Both the position numbers and the translations under genes were made by a program. The notes under the pieces were generated by a model, which saw only the letters and a list, made by a program, of their open reading frames with translations, had not been told where the DNA came from and did not search any database. Positions 43,823 to 52,180 of a stretch of DNA of 61,379 nt are shown here, piece after piece. The DNA is from CAIOTO01 sp040389165 (GTDB lineage: Bacteria > Pseudomonadota > Alphaproteobacteria > Paracaedibacterales > CAIOTO01), in contig JAZKAK010000025.1 of the NCBI GenBank assembly GCA_040389165.1, forward strand, positions 1 to 61,379, read 5' to 3'. How positions within the stretch are numbered: the stretch's first letter is position 1; every line of letters starts with the position of its first letter.

Positions 43823-43958
43823 AGCTTAAAGACTCATCGTGTATAAATAAATAGTAAGCTCTACCATCTCACAAAAGAAAACGAAAAACCATAAATTTAT
43901 TCTTAATAAAGCCTATTCTGTCGGGTCACTCTTTTTTATAGCGTATAAACCTTGATTT

Positions 43959-43967
43959 TGATATAAT
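43959..43967 (+). promoter_or_regulatory. Extended -10 promoter of ffs
   Basis: TGATATAAT fits the extended -10 form TGnTATAAT and ends five bases before the first base of the SRP RNA. No clear -35 is seen, as is common with extended -10 promoters. Confidence 0.6.
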
Positions 43968-43972
43968 TCCAT

Positions 43973-44071
43973 TGGAAGATCTTTGGGTGGGCATGTGTAT
44001 TCGTGAACCCGGTCAGGTCCGGAAGGAAGCAGCCGAAGCGAAAGTGCGTGGGCTATCCGCTAGATCTTCCA
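43973..44071 (+). ncRNA. ffs: Signal recognition particle 4.5S RNA
   Basis: The core GGTCAGGTCCGGAAGGAAGC (44011-44030) is the universal bacterial SRP domain IV that binds Ffh. The first ten bases, TGGAAGATCT, pair exactly with the last ten, AGATCTTCCA, closing a hairpin of about 99 bases. It is followed by CTAATTTTT, a natural terminator. An ffs-dnaX-ybaB order is common in proteobacteria. Confidence 0.95.
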
Positions 44072-44118
44072 CTAATTTTTGAATTAAATGACATACGCAA
44101 TTATATATTCTTTTACTA

Positions 44119-44217
44119 TCATTCCCGTGCAGGCTGGAATCCAGAAATAATTTAGTTCAACATACCTACTCTATATAAGTTAAGATAGTCTAGATCCCCG
44201 CCTACGCGAGGATGACA
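44119..44217. repeat. Degenerate palindromic repeat (two inverted ATTCCC-type units)
   Basis: The left unit TCATTCCCGTGCAGGCTGGA (44119 on) is imperfectly complementary to the right unit ending GCGAGGATGACA (44217). Each resembles the inner units of the 15.9-kb element, with several substitutions, so the element is older. It lies between ffs and dnaX; its right end supplies an extra in-frame ATG before dnaX. Confidence 0.65.
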
Positions 44218-44235
44218 ACGCAAATTGGTAAACCT

Positions 44236-45930
44236 ATGACTCAAAAAGCGTATACAGTTCTAGCCAGGCGTTATCGCCCAACACGGCTTGCAGACCTCGT
44301 TGGTCAAGATCTCCTTCAATCAACGCTCACCGAAGCAATTCAACAAAATCATCTCCCGCACGCAATTTTATTGCACGGTATTCGTGGCGTTGGCAAAACA
44401 ACGACAGCACGCATTATTGCACGCGCGCTCAATTGCATCGGTGAAGATGGAAAAGGTTCCGTCACACCGAACCCCTGCGGCGTATGCACTTCGTGCTTAG
44501 ATATATCAGCTGACCGACATCTAGACGTTATTGAAATGGATGCTGCCAGCCGTACAGGCGTCGATGATGTTCGTGAAATTATTGAATCATCGCGTTACAA
44601 AGCCGTTAAAGGTCGTTTTAAGATATTCATCATCGACGAAGTTCACATGCTCTCAAAAAGCGCATTTAATGCACTGCTTAAAACATTAGAAGAACCACCT
44701 GCACACGTTAAATTTATTTTTGCCACTACCGAGATCCGCAAAATTCCGGATACTATTTTATCGCGTTGCATGCGTTTTGATCTGAAACGTATTGAACCAG
44801 CCGTTATTCTTTCCTATATTGCCGACTTATGCCGACAAGAAGGCATCACAGCTTCAAATGAAGCGCTTGGCCATATTGCACGTGCTGGTGATGGCTCAAT
44901 GCGTGATGCGTTATCTTTGCTTGATCAAGCTATCGCTTTGTCTTTATCTAATAATGCCGCTGGAGTAACAGAAACACTCGTGCGACAAATGTTAGGTGCT
45001 ACGGATCGCAGTCATTTGTTCTCATTGTTAAAAGCATTATTTGAAGGCAGGACAGATGATTTATTAACACTGACTAACACGCTTTTTCATGATGGAATAG
45101 ATCCACTTTTGTTGATGCAAGAACTTTTAGAAGGTATTTATTGGCTAACATGCCTAAAGACACTGCCTAAAATGAAAGACGATCTTACATGGCCACAAGA
45201 GGATCGGAATCAGGGATGTGCATTACTTGATAATCTTGGACTTGCATCGCTGGCGCGCGCATGGCAAGTACTCTCTAAGGGCTACGAAGAAATTCAAAAG
45301 AATCCACTACAAAAGCAAGCATGTCAAATGGTGCTTATTCGTTTTTGTCATATGAACACATTACCATCCATTGATAAAATTATTGAGACAATGACATATG
45401 GTGAGAACCAAAATAATTCATCAAGCAAGCTAGCCGGTGGGGCGCCCTCCTCCGCTTCCTCTCTTTCAGCAACAACATCTTCTCCAGCCACACGTATTGT
45501 TGCTCAGGAAGCTCACTTACAGGCTGTTGATGCAAGCATAAATCAAGGTCATGTGAACAATCTGCCTCAATCTTTTGAGGCACTTGTAGCGTTACTTCAT
45601 GAAAAACGTGATTTACTCCTTGCTGCACACCTCACGCATGACGTGCGCGTGACACACTATTGTGTTGGCGAAATTACACTAAATATGGATATGACGCGTT
45701 TAGGACACGTGCCCGCGCAGCTCCGTATCGCTTTAAAAAAACATACAGATATTGATTGGATCTTACATGTCACATCAGATGTTTCTGGTCGTACAATAGC
45801 TGATATTCAAAAAGAAGCCTTACTTTTTAAAATAGACCAAGCAAAAGATGATCCATTTTTAAAAGATTTCTTGAATGCACTTCCTCATGCAACCCTAACC
45901 CTCATGGAACAAAATTATGCGCGGAATTAA
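44236..45930 (+). CDS. dnaX: DNA polymerase III subunits gamma and tau
   Basis: Clamp-loader ATPase, 564 residues. It opens with YTVLARRYRPTRLADLVGQD. Walker A is GIRGVGKTTTAR (about 46); the zinc module has CGVCTSC plus an upstream Cys (LNC); the Walker B region is FIIDEVHMLSKSAFNALLKTLEEPP; and the sensor-1 and arginine-finger LSRCMRFDL follow. The C-terminal part (about 395-564) is the tau-like extension with a low-complexity Ser/Ala stretch. An ATG eight codons upstream lies inside a palindromic repeat; I prefer the ATG at MTQKAYTVLARRYRP because homologues begin about there. The last 14 bases overlap ybaB. Confidence 0.95.
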   Translation: MTQKAYTVLARRYRPTRLADLVGQDLLQSTLTEAIQQNHLPHAILLHGIRGVGKTTTARIIARALNCIGEDGKGSVTPNPCGVCTSCLDISADRHLDVIEMDAASRTGVDDVREIIESSRYKAVKGRFKIFIIDEVHMLSKSAFNALLKTLEEPPAHVKFIFATTEIRKIPDTILSRCMRFDLKRIEPAVILSYIADLCRQEGITASNEALGHIARAGDGSMRDALSLLDQAIALSLSNNAAGVTETLVRQMLGATDRSHLFSLLKALFEGRTDDLLTLTNTLFHDGIDPLLLMQELLEGIYWLTCLKTLPKMKDDLTWPQEDRNQGCALLDNLGLASLARAWQVLSKGYEEIQKNPLQKQACQMVLIRFCHMNTLPSIDKIIETMTYGENQNNSSSKLAGGAPSSASSLSATTSSPATRIVAQEAHLQAVDASINQGHVNNLPQSFEALVALLHEKRDLLLAAHLTHDVRVTHYCVGEITLNMDMTRLGHVPAQLRIALKKHTDIDWILHVTSDVSGRTIADIQKEALLFKIDQAKDDPFLKDFLNALPHATLTLMEQNYARN

Positions 45931-46240
45931 TCAAATGTTACAACAAGCTCAGAAATTGCAAAAACAAATGGATGATATGCAAAAGCAGCTTGACTCAGTA
46001 GAAGTTGAAGGTGCTTCTGGAGGTGGCATGGTGAGAGTTTCAGTAACAGGAAAAGGTGATTTAAAACGAATTAAAATAGATCCATCTTTAATAGATCAAA
46101 CCGAAATTGAGATGCTTGAAGATTTAATTATCGCTGCTGTGCACGATGCGAAATCAAAAGCGGATAGCCAAGCTTCATCTGAGATGTCAAAACTAACAGG
46201 CGGATTATCGTTACCAGGCGGAATGAAATTACCTTTTTAA
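45917..46240 (+). CDS. ybaB: YbaB/EbfC nucleoid-associated protein
   Basis: A small 107-residue DNA-binding protein. The N-terminal helix QMLQQAQKLQKQMDDMQKQLDSVEVEG, here in parts, and the following GGGMVRVSVTGKGDLKRIKIDPSL are family signatures; EMLEDLIIAAVHDAKSKAD forms the C-terminal helix. The protein is a dimer that bridges DNA. It overlaps the end of dnaX by 14 bases. recR, which often follows, is missing here: the next gene, rpoH, is on the other strand. Confidence 0.94.
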   Translation: MRGINQMLQQAQKLQKQMDDMQKQLDSVEVEGASGGGMVRVSVTGKGDLKRIKIDPSLIDQTEIEMLEDLIIAAVHDAKSKADSQASSEMSKLTGGLSLPGGMKLPF

Positions 46241-46271
46241 GGCTGAGAAAGCTATTTTTATGCACCTCCTA

Positions 46272-46402
46272 GATTAGTTCTTACCAAGAGCATGCCATGT
46301 AATACAGTTTTCAAAAAGTTTTGAGTAGTAAGACATCAAAATTCGAGTAGCGGAGTGTACACTTCATGAGCAGCGGAGATATTGCAGAGGGCTGAACTAA
46401 TC
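46272..46402. repeat. Candidate repeat with short inverted ends between ybaB and rpoH
   Basis: GATTAGTTC (46272-46280) and GAACTAATC (46394-46402) are exact inverted 9-mers that bound a 131-base stretch. Inside, GAGTAGCGGAG and GAGCAGCGGAG form an imperfect direct repeat around a GTGTACAC palindrome. It fills the space between two convergent genes. Confidence 0.4.
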
Positions 46403-46426
46403 GAAATTTAATGAAATGGTATAAGC

Positions 46427-47302
46427 TTAGAAACAAATCGATTGCCGTGCTTCGCTGGCATAGTTCACAAAATAATGTTTCATTTTTCTCAACGCACGTA
46501 CTTCTAATTGACGAACGCGCTCTTTGGTGATTCCAAGCGTATTACCAATTGTTTCCAAGGTTTCCTGTGGATCTTGTAATCGTCGTTTTAGTATAATATA
46601 TACTTCACGTGGATTTAGCACTTCCATTGCCTGGTAAATCCATTTGTGCCGTACTGCTTCTTCCTGATTTTGACTGTTTTCTTCCTCTGGGGTCATGCGT
46701 TCGTCTTTTAATAAACTAATCCACTCTTCCTCTGAATTTACGGCCGTTATGCTCAAAGAAAAATCATGGTGCAATAAACGTTGCTCCATTTCAGCAACAT
46801 CGTTTAACGATACATGAAGAATTTTTGAAATTTCTTCATGCTGCTCATGTGACATAAGATCAGCCGATAAATGTGACAATTGACTTTTTAAGCGCTTTAA
46901 ATTAAAAAAAAGCATTTTCTGGGAAGTTGTAGAGCCAGTACGAACAATTGACCAATTGCGCAAAACATAATCTTGAATAAACGCGCGTATCCACCATTTT
47001 GCATAGGTTGAAAACCGAACATCACGCTCGGGATCAAAACGTTGAGCAGAATGTAATAACCCTAGATTACCTTCTTGTATGAGATCACTAAAAGGGAGAC
47101 CGTAATGACGGAATCGTGATGCGGTACCAACCACGAGTTTTCCATAAGAAGAAATAAGCTTAGTGAGCGCTTTATCGTCTTGCTCATAATGCCATGCACA
47201 CGTTAAAGCATATTCTTCTTCGCGATCAAGCAGTGGCAACTTCATAGTATTTCGAATGAAGGTCAGCTCTGACTGATATGTGAGGGCATTTGCAAATTCC
47301 AT
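46427..47302 (-). CDS. rpoH: RNA polymerase sigma factor RpoH (sigma-32)
   Basis: Heat-shock sigma factor of 291 residues, close to the E. coli length (284). Region 2 includes FSDLIQEGNLGLLHSAQRFDPERDVRFSTYAKWWIRAFI in overlapping pieces (for example DLIQEGNLGLLHSAQRFDP), and the RpoH box SQKMLFFNLKRLK (about 127) separates it from other group 2 factors. Region 4 ends with the helix-turn-helix ETLEIGNTLGITKERVRQLE-like stretch (here ETIGNTLGITKERVRQLE). It drives chaperone and protease genes after stress. There is one copy in the window. The divergent parC gene lies 250 bases away. Confidence 0.94.
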   Translation of the reverse strand: MEFANALTYQSELTFIRNTMKLPLLDREEEYALTCAWHYEQDDKALTKLISSYGKLVVGTASRFRHYGLPFSDLIQEGNLGLLHSAQRFDPERDVRFSTYAKWWIRAFIQDYVLRNWSIVRTGSTTSQKMLFFNLKRLKSQLSHLSADLMSHEQHEEISKILHVSLNDVAEMEQRLLHHDFSLSITAVNSEEEWISLLKDERMTPEEENSQNQEEAVRHKWIYQAMEVLNPREVYIILKRRLQDPQETLETIGNTLGITKERVRQLEVRALRKMKHYFVNYASEARQSICF

Positions 47303-47553
47303 ACAATAATTTCAATCTATTTTATAGATTTAATATAGCATCTGATTGTTAATATTTAATTAATATAATTATAATTTTTTATTAACAACAACATGTCTTT
47401 TATATGTTGAATGATCTCTAAATTAATACATAGATTAGCTAGATATTCTTTAATCGTATTTGTATAAAGAATTTTGATTACAACATTTCTGCAAAAAAAT
47501 CTGATTCAATCGCTGTTTTATGCTAGATTCAAGTCAACATCAGGAGAATACTC

Positions 47554-49773
47554 ATGGCATCTACAAAAACTGACAACGTTGTCAATATTGATTTTGAAAA
47601 AGCGCTAAGCGAGCGTTATTTAGCATATGCATTATCAACAATTATGTCGCGTTCTTTGCCGGATGTTCGTGATGGGCTAAAACCTGTTCACCGTCGCTTA
47701 ATTTTTGCTATGCAGCAGCTTCGTTTAAACCCTCAGTCAGGCTATAAAAAATGCGCGCGTGTTGTTGGTGACGTAATGGGTAAATTCCATCCACATGGGG
47801 ATTCAGCAATTTATGGCGCACTTGTACGTTTAGCTCAAGACTTTTCAGTGCGTTATCCCTTAATTGATGGTCAAGGAAACTTCGGTAACATCGACGGTGA
47901 CTCTGCTGCGGCAATGCGCTATACAGAAGCAAGGCTCACGCCGCTTGCTATGGAGCTAATGGACGGCTTAGATGAGAATTCCGTTAACTTCAGATCAACT
48001 TATGATGGTGAACAAGAAGAACCTTTGGTGTTTCCTGCAACGTTCCCAAATTTACTCGCTAATGGGTCGACAGGCATTGCTGTTGGTATGGCTACATCAA
48101 TTCCTCCGCATAATCTAGATGAGTTATGTGATGGATTATTACTACTACTTACAAATCCAGCGGCCTCTATTGCTGAACTAGTTGCTTTAATCCCTGGCCC
48201 TGACTTTCCAACAGGTGGAATTTTAGTTGAGGATCATGCGACGATATTAAAGGCATATGAAACAGGTCGTGGCAGTTTTCGCTTACGCGCTCGATTTGAA
48301 ACAGAAGAATTAAAAGGCGGCTTATTCCGCGTTATTATTACTGAAATTCCTTATATGGTTGAAAAATCAAAGCTAATTGAGCGCATCGCCACATTATTAA
48401 CTGATAAGAAATTACCATTACTTGATGACATTCAAGATGAATCAACAGATGAAGTACGTATTGCTCTTATTCCACGAAATCGCAACGTTGATCCTATCAT
48501 ATTAATGGAATCTCTGTTTCGTATTACAGATTTGGAAGTGCGTATACCGCTTAATCTTAATGTGCTGGACGCTAATACAGTTCCACGTGTTATGAATATT
48601 AAAGAAGTTCTGTCAGCCTTTTTGGATCATCGTTTGGTGGTTCTAGAGCGCCGCACTGAATACCGTTTGCTGCAAATACTAAATCGTCTTGAAATTTTAA
48701 AAGGGCTTTTGATTGTCTATTTGAACTTAGACGAAATTATCCAGATTATTCGTGAAGAAGATGAACCAAAAACCGTAATGATGATGCGTTTTGATCTTAA
48801 TGAAACACAGGCTGAAGCTATTTTAAATATGCGCTTGCGTGCACTTCGTAAAATTCAGGAAATTGAGATTCGAAAAGAATTTGATGATTTAACAACAGAG
48901 CAAGGACAATTAGAAGCTCTCTTGGCAGATCCAAAGAAAAAAAGAAATATGATCACCAAAGATATGAAAGATCTGCAAAAACGATTTGGTAAAAATACTG
49001 TTATTGGAAAACGTCGCACGGATTTATCAAAAGCACCAGACGTTGTGATTGTGCCTTTTGAAGATGAGATTGAAAAAGAAGATGTAACAATTGTTTTGTC
49101 TGCAAAGAACTGGATCCGTACCATTAAAGGGCATAATGCTTCTGATCTGAAATATAAAGATGGTGATGAAGAACGTTATGTATTAAATGCATCAACGACA
49201 GATAAGTTGCTACTGTTAGCAACTAACGGTCGATTCTTCACGATTGGCGTTGACAAAATAACACGAACCCGCGGTCATGGTGATCCCATCCGCATGTCAA
49301 TTGAGCTTGAGAATACAGATGAAATCGTTAATGCTTTTATAATTACACCTGGACGTGAGCAACGGTTTATTTTGATGTCAAGCAGTGCGCGTGGCTTCAT
49401 TATTAAAGCTGATGATATTCTTGCGCAAACAAAAAGTGGTAAGCAGGTTTTAACGCTCGAAGACAAAGAAAAACCATTTGCGTGTTTACCAATTGATGGC
49501 GATCATGTGGCTATTATTGGTGAGAACCGTAAATTATTATTTTTTCCTATTGCCGATTTGCCAGAAATGGCACGAGGAAAAGGCGTCACTTTCCAAAAAT
49601 ATAAAGATGGCTCTGTCTCGGATATTAAGATTATTACAGCAGAGGATGGGCTTCGCTGGAAGCGTGCTGAAAAAGACTATCATCAAAAAGATTTGCGCTT
49701 ATGGCTTGGTAAACGTGCTGCTTCTGGGCGATTAGCACCGATTGGTTTTCCAAGAACGAACAAATTTGAGTAA
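47554..49773 (+). CDS. parC: DNA topoisomerase IV subunit A
   Basis: Type IIA topoisomerase subunit of 739 residues, which unlinks daughter chromosomes. The N-terminal breakage-reunion domain has LPDVRDGLKPVHRRLIFAM (about 35) and the catalytic Tyr123 in AAMRYTEARLTP. The C-terminal domain (about 500-739) has propeller-like repeats but no GyrA box (QRRGGKG), which supports ParC over GyrA. Length also suits alphaproteobacterial ParC. CAGGAG lies seven bases before the ATG. Confidence 0.93.
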   Translation: MASTKTDNVVNIDFEKALSERYLAYALSTIMSRSLPDVRDGLKPVHRRLIFAMQQLRLNPQSGYKKCARVVGDVMGKFHPHGDSAIYGALVRLAQDFSVRYPLIDGQGNFGNIDGDSAAAMRYTEARLTPLAMELMDGLDENSVNFRSTYDGEQEEPLVFPATFPNLLANGSTGIAVGMATSIPPHNLDELCDGLLLLLTNPAASIAELVALIPGPDFPTGGILVEDHATILKAYETGRGSFRLRARFETEELKGGLFRVIITEIPYMVEKSKLIERIATLLTDKKLPLLDDIQDESTDEVRIALIPRNRNVDPIILMESLFRITDLEVRIPLNLNVLDANTVPRVMNIKEVLSAFLDHRLVVLERRTEYRLLQILNRLEILKGLLIVYLNLDEIIQIIREEDEPKTVMMMRFDLNETQAEAILNMRLRALRKIQEIEIRKEFDDLTTEQGQLEALLADPKKKRNMITKDMKDLQKRFGKNTVIGKRRTDLSKAPDVVIVPFEDEIEKEDVTIVLSAKNWIRTIKGHNASDLKYKDGDEERYVLNASTTDKLLLLATNGRFFTIGVDKITRTRGHGDPIRMSIELENTDEIVNAFIITPGREQRFILMSSSARGFIIKADDILAQTKSGKQVLTLEDKEKPFACLPIDGDHVAIIGENRKLLFFPIADLPEMARGKGVTFQKYKDGSVSDIKIITAEDGLRWKRAEKDYHQKDLRLWLGKRAASGRLAPIGFPRTNKFE

Positions 49774-49878
49774 ACAGATTCATGCATGCTTAATATGCCT
49801 CTGTAGTTAAGCAGAGAGACCCGATTACTCGAGTCTCTTAATACTTATCTTATAAAGAAAAATAGGCGATATAAAAAG

Positions 49879-51249
49879 TTACTCAATCGTGCAAACGACC
49901 CCAGAAACACTATTGGGAAGTGCTTCGGTAATCAATACATCAATTGTTTCACCTTGCAATCGCGGATTTCCTTCGAAGTGAACCGACTGCATAAAAGGTG
50001 TTTTGCCAGATAGCTGCCCAGCACGCTTACCTTCACGGTCAACAAGCACCTGTTGTTTTGTATTAACCTTGCTCTTGTTGAAATCAAGCTGTTGCTCATT
50101 AAGTAAATCTTGTAGTTCTGCTAGGCGCTCCACTTTAACTGCTTCCGGAACTTGTAAATCCATTGAACCTGCAGGCGTACCCGGACGAATGCTGTATTTA
50201 AAGGAATAGGCTTGCGCGTAATTAATGGCGCGCACAAGACCAAGCGTTGCGTTATGATCCTCTTTTGTCTCACCTGGGAACCCAACAATAAAATCGGATG
50301 ACATTGCAATATCAGGACGCGCTTTTCGCAGTCTGTCAATAACGTGTATGTAGTGATCAGTTGTATGACGGCGATTCATGGCTTCTAATATGCGATTACT
50401 ACCTGATTGAATAGGAAGATGCAAATACGGCATTAGTTGTGGCACGTCCCCATGCGCCTTGATGAGCTCGTCATCCATATCCATAGGATGTGACGTTGTA
50501 TAACGAATACGTTCAAGCCCCTCAATTTCAGCCAATTCATAAATTAAACGACCAAGACCCCATTCAATATCACTTGAATTAGGTGCAATACCATGAAATG
50601 CGTTTACATTTTGTCCAAGCAACGTAATTTCTTTTGTACCGAGTGAAACCAAACGACGTGTATCGGCAATAATATCAGCAACAGGCCGCGAGTACTCAGC
50701 GCCGCGTGTATACGGTACTACACAGAACGTGCAAAAATTATCACAGCCTTCTTGAACGGAAACATAGGAGGAAATGGTAGAGGTTGTTGGTTGTGGTAAG
50801 AAATCAAACTTACTTTCCACCGGAAAATCTGTGTTAACAACACCAATGTTCTTTTTCTTGCCTTTTTTAATATCACGTTCACGCGTTGTTCGCGCGATCA
50901 TTTCCGGCAGTTTATGATAAGCTTGTGGTCCAAAAACCATGCTGACATAAGGTGCTTGCCTAATAATTTCTGCACCTTCCGCTTGCGCAACACAACCCCC
51001 AACAGCGATCATCATATCGTTGCCTGATTTGGCGCGTTCATCTTTAACAATACGTAGACGACCTAAATCAGAAAAGACTTTTTGTTCTGCTTTTTCACGA
51101 ATATGACATGTATTTAAAATAGCCATATCGGCATCATTGGGCGTTTCTGTGATTTCATAGCCAAGTGGGGAGAGTAAATCAACCATGCGTTGCGAGTCAT
51201 ACACATTCATTTGGCAGCCATATGTTTTTATATACAGTTTCTTAGACAC
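49879..51249 (-). CDS. miaB: tRNA-2-methylthio-N6-dimethylallyladenosine synthase
   Basis: Radical-SAM methylthiotransferase of 456 residues acting on A37 of tRNAs that read UNN codons. The N-terminal UPF0004 domain has its three cluster cysteines in YGCQMN, LNTCHIREKA and VGGCVAQAEG. The radical-SAM cluster is CDNFCTFC (about 168-175), and the TRAM domain lies near 385-450 (QVLVDREGKRAGQLSGKT). In many alphaproteobacteria miaB is followed by phoH-ybeY; here it stands alone. Confidence 0.96.
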   Translation of the reverse strand: MSKKLYIKTYGCQMNVYDSQRMVDLLSPLGYEITETPNDADMAILNTCHIREKAEQKVFSDLGRLRIVKDERAKSGNDMMIAVGGCVAQAEGAEIIRQAPYVSMVFGPQAYHKLPEMIARTTRERDIKKGKKKNIGVVNTDFPVESKFDFLPQPTTSTISSYVSVQEGCDNFCTFCVVPYTRGAEYSRPVADIIADTRRLVSLGTKEITLLGQNVNAFHGIAPNSSDIEWGLGRLIYELAEIEGLERIRYTTSHPMDMDDELIKAHGDVPQLMPYLHLPIQSGSNRILEAMNRRHTTDHYIHVIDRLRKARPDIAMSSDFIVGFPGETKEDHNATLGLVRAINYAQAYSFKYSIRPGTPAGSMDLQVPEAVKVERLAELQDLLNEQQLDFNKSKVNTKQQVLVDREGKRAGQLSGKTPFMQSVHFEGNPRLQGETIDVLITEALPNSVSGVVCTIE

Positions 51250-51351
51250 GGAATTTCTCTCTTGTTTAATAATTTAGCGATAACGTTAACGTAGCAATGA
51301 AGGTGTAATCAAGCCAAAGGATAGCAGTCTTTTAAAAAATAGTGTGAAATT

Positions 51352-51393
51352 AAAAAAGCCCTGAAAAAATTCATAAAGAACTTATTTCAAGGC
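51352..51393 (-). terminator. Rho-independent terminator of the mucR-like gene
   Basis: On the minus strand GCCTTGAAA (51393-51385) pairs with TTTCAGGGC (51366-51358), with one G-U pair, and the stem is followed by TTTTTT (51357-51352). Confidence 0.7.
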
Positions 51394-51420
51394 GTGCATT
51401 AATTATCTAGCTAACGTAAA

Positions 51421-51903
51421 TCAGCTGGCGAGCACAGCAAGTTGTTCTTGCCCTGTTGCCGTTTCAGTGCCTTGCATAACGCGAATACGAGGTTTACGAC
51501 CTGTTTTGCCAAGACCAGTATTCTTCGCAATTGCACTACGGCGACGCGCGTAATTTGGTGAAACGACTGGATAATCAGATGGAAGACTCCAACGTGTTTT
51601 ATATTGAGCAAGTGTCATCCCATAAACGCTATTTAGATGGCGCTTTAACATTTGCAATTTCTTTCCATCTTCCAGACATACGATATAGTCTTCATTGATT
51701 GATTCTTCAATAGGCACAGCTGGTACAAGCGGCGCAGACAATCTAGAGTTATGTGGATTATGGCAAATTTCAGCTAAGGACTGGTATATACGATTAACAA
51801 TATTAGGAATTTCTTCGATCGTTATCGTGTGATTCGAAATATAAGCGGCGGCAATACGACTTGCATGGCCTAGAAGTTCAGAAACGTTTGATGTATCCAT
51901 CAT
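51421..51903 (-). CDS. MucR/Ros family transcriptional regulator
   Basis: A 160-residue DNA-binding regulator of the alphaproteobacterial Ros/MucR type; these control exopolysaccharide, motility, cell cycle and virulence genes as broad silencers. The core (about 85-135) reads VCLEDGKKLQMLKRHLNSVYGMT, here in parts, then YKTRWSLPSDYPVVSPNYA. The Ros zinc finger uses Cys-x2-Cys...His-x4-His; here the second Cys is Asp and the last His is replaced by Tyr/Val, as in the zinc-independent Mesorhizobium relatives. AGGA six bases before the ATG at MMDTSN fixes the start; a longer frame adds 20 residues. It is divergent from aspS. Autoregulation is known for relatives. Confidence 0.9.
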   Translation of the reverse strand: MMDTSNVSELLGHASRIAAAYISNHTITIEEIPNIVNRIYQSLAEICHNPHNSRLSAPLVPAVPIEESINEDYIVCLEDGKKLQMLKRHLNSVYGMTLAQYKTRWSLPSDYPVVSPNYARRRSAIAKNTGLGKTGRKPRIRVMQGTETATGQEQLAVLAS

Positions 51904-52106
51904 GTAAAGTCCTGTTAATACGTTTTGTTTATTATTTATACTTCTGTGAAAGAAAAAGAGCAATCCTTATTTACACATTGTTAATTTTTTGAAAAATAAA
52001 AGAAAACAGTGTGACGCGCACGACACAATAAAAACAACACGAAACAAAATGCAAAGATCCAATTACTTTTCTAAATGCATATGTAGCTTCAAAAAACGTG
52101 AATTCC

Positions 52107-52136
52107 TTGACAAAAACCTGTAACTTCAGCTTTACT
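52107..52136 (+). promoter_or_regulatory. Sigma-70-like promoter of aspS
   Basis: A perfect TTGACA (52107-52112) is followed, 18 bases on, by TTTACT (52131-52136), about 45 bases before the aspS start codon. Confidence 0.5.
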
Positions 52137-52180
52137 AAGGACGAATGCAAATAATATCTAAAATAAAGGAATGCCTCCCC

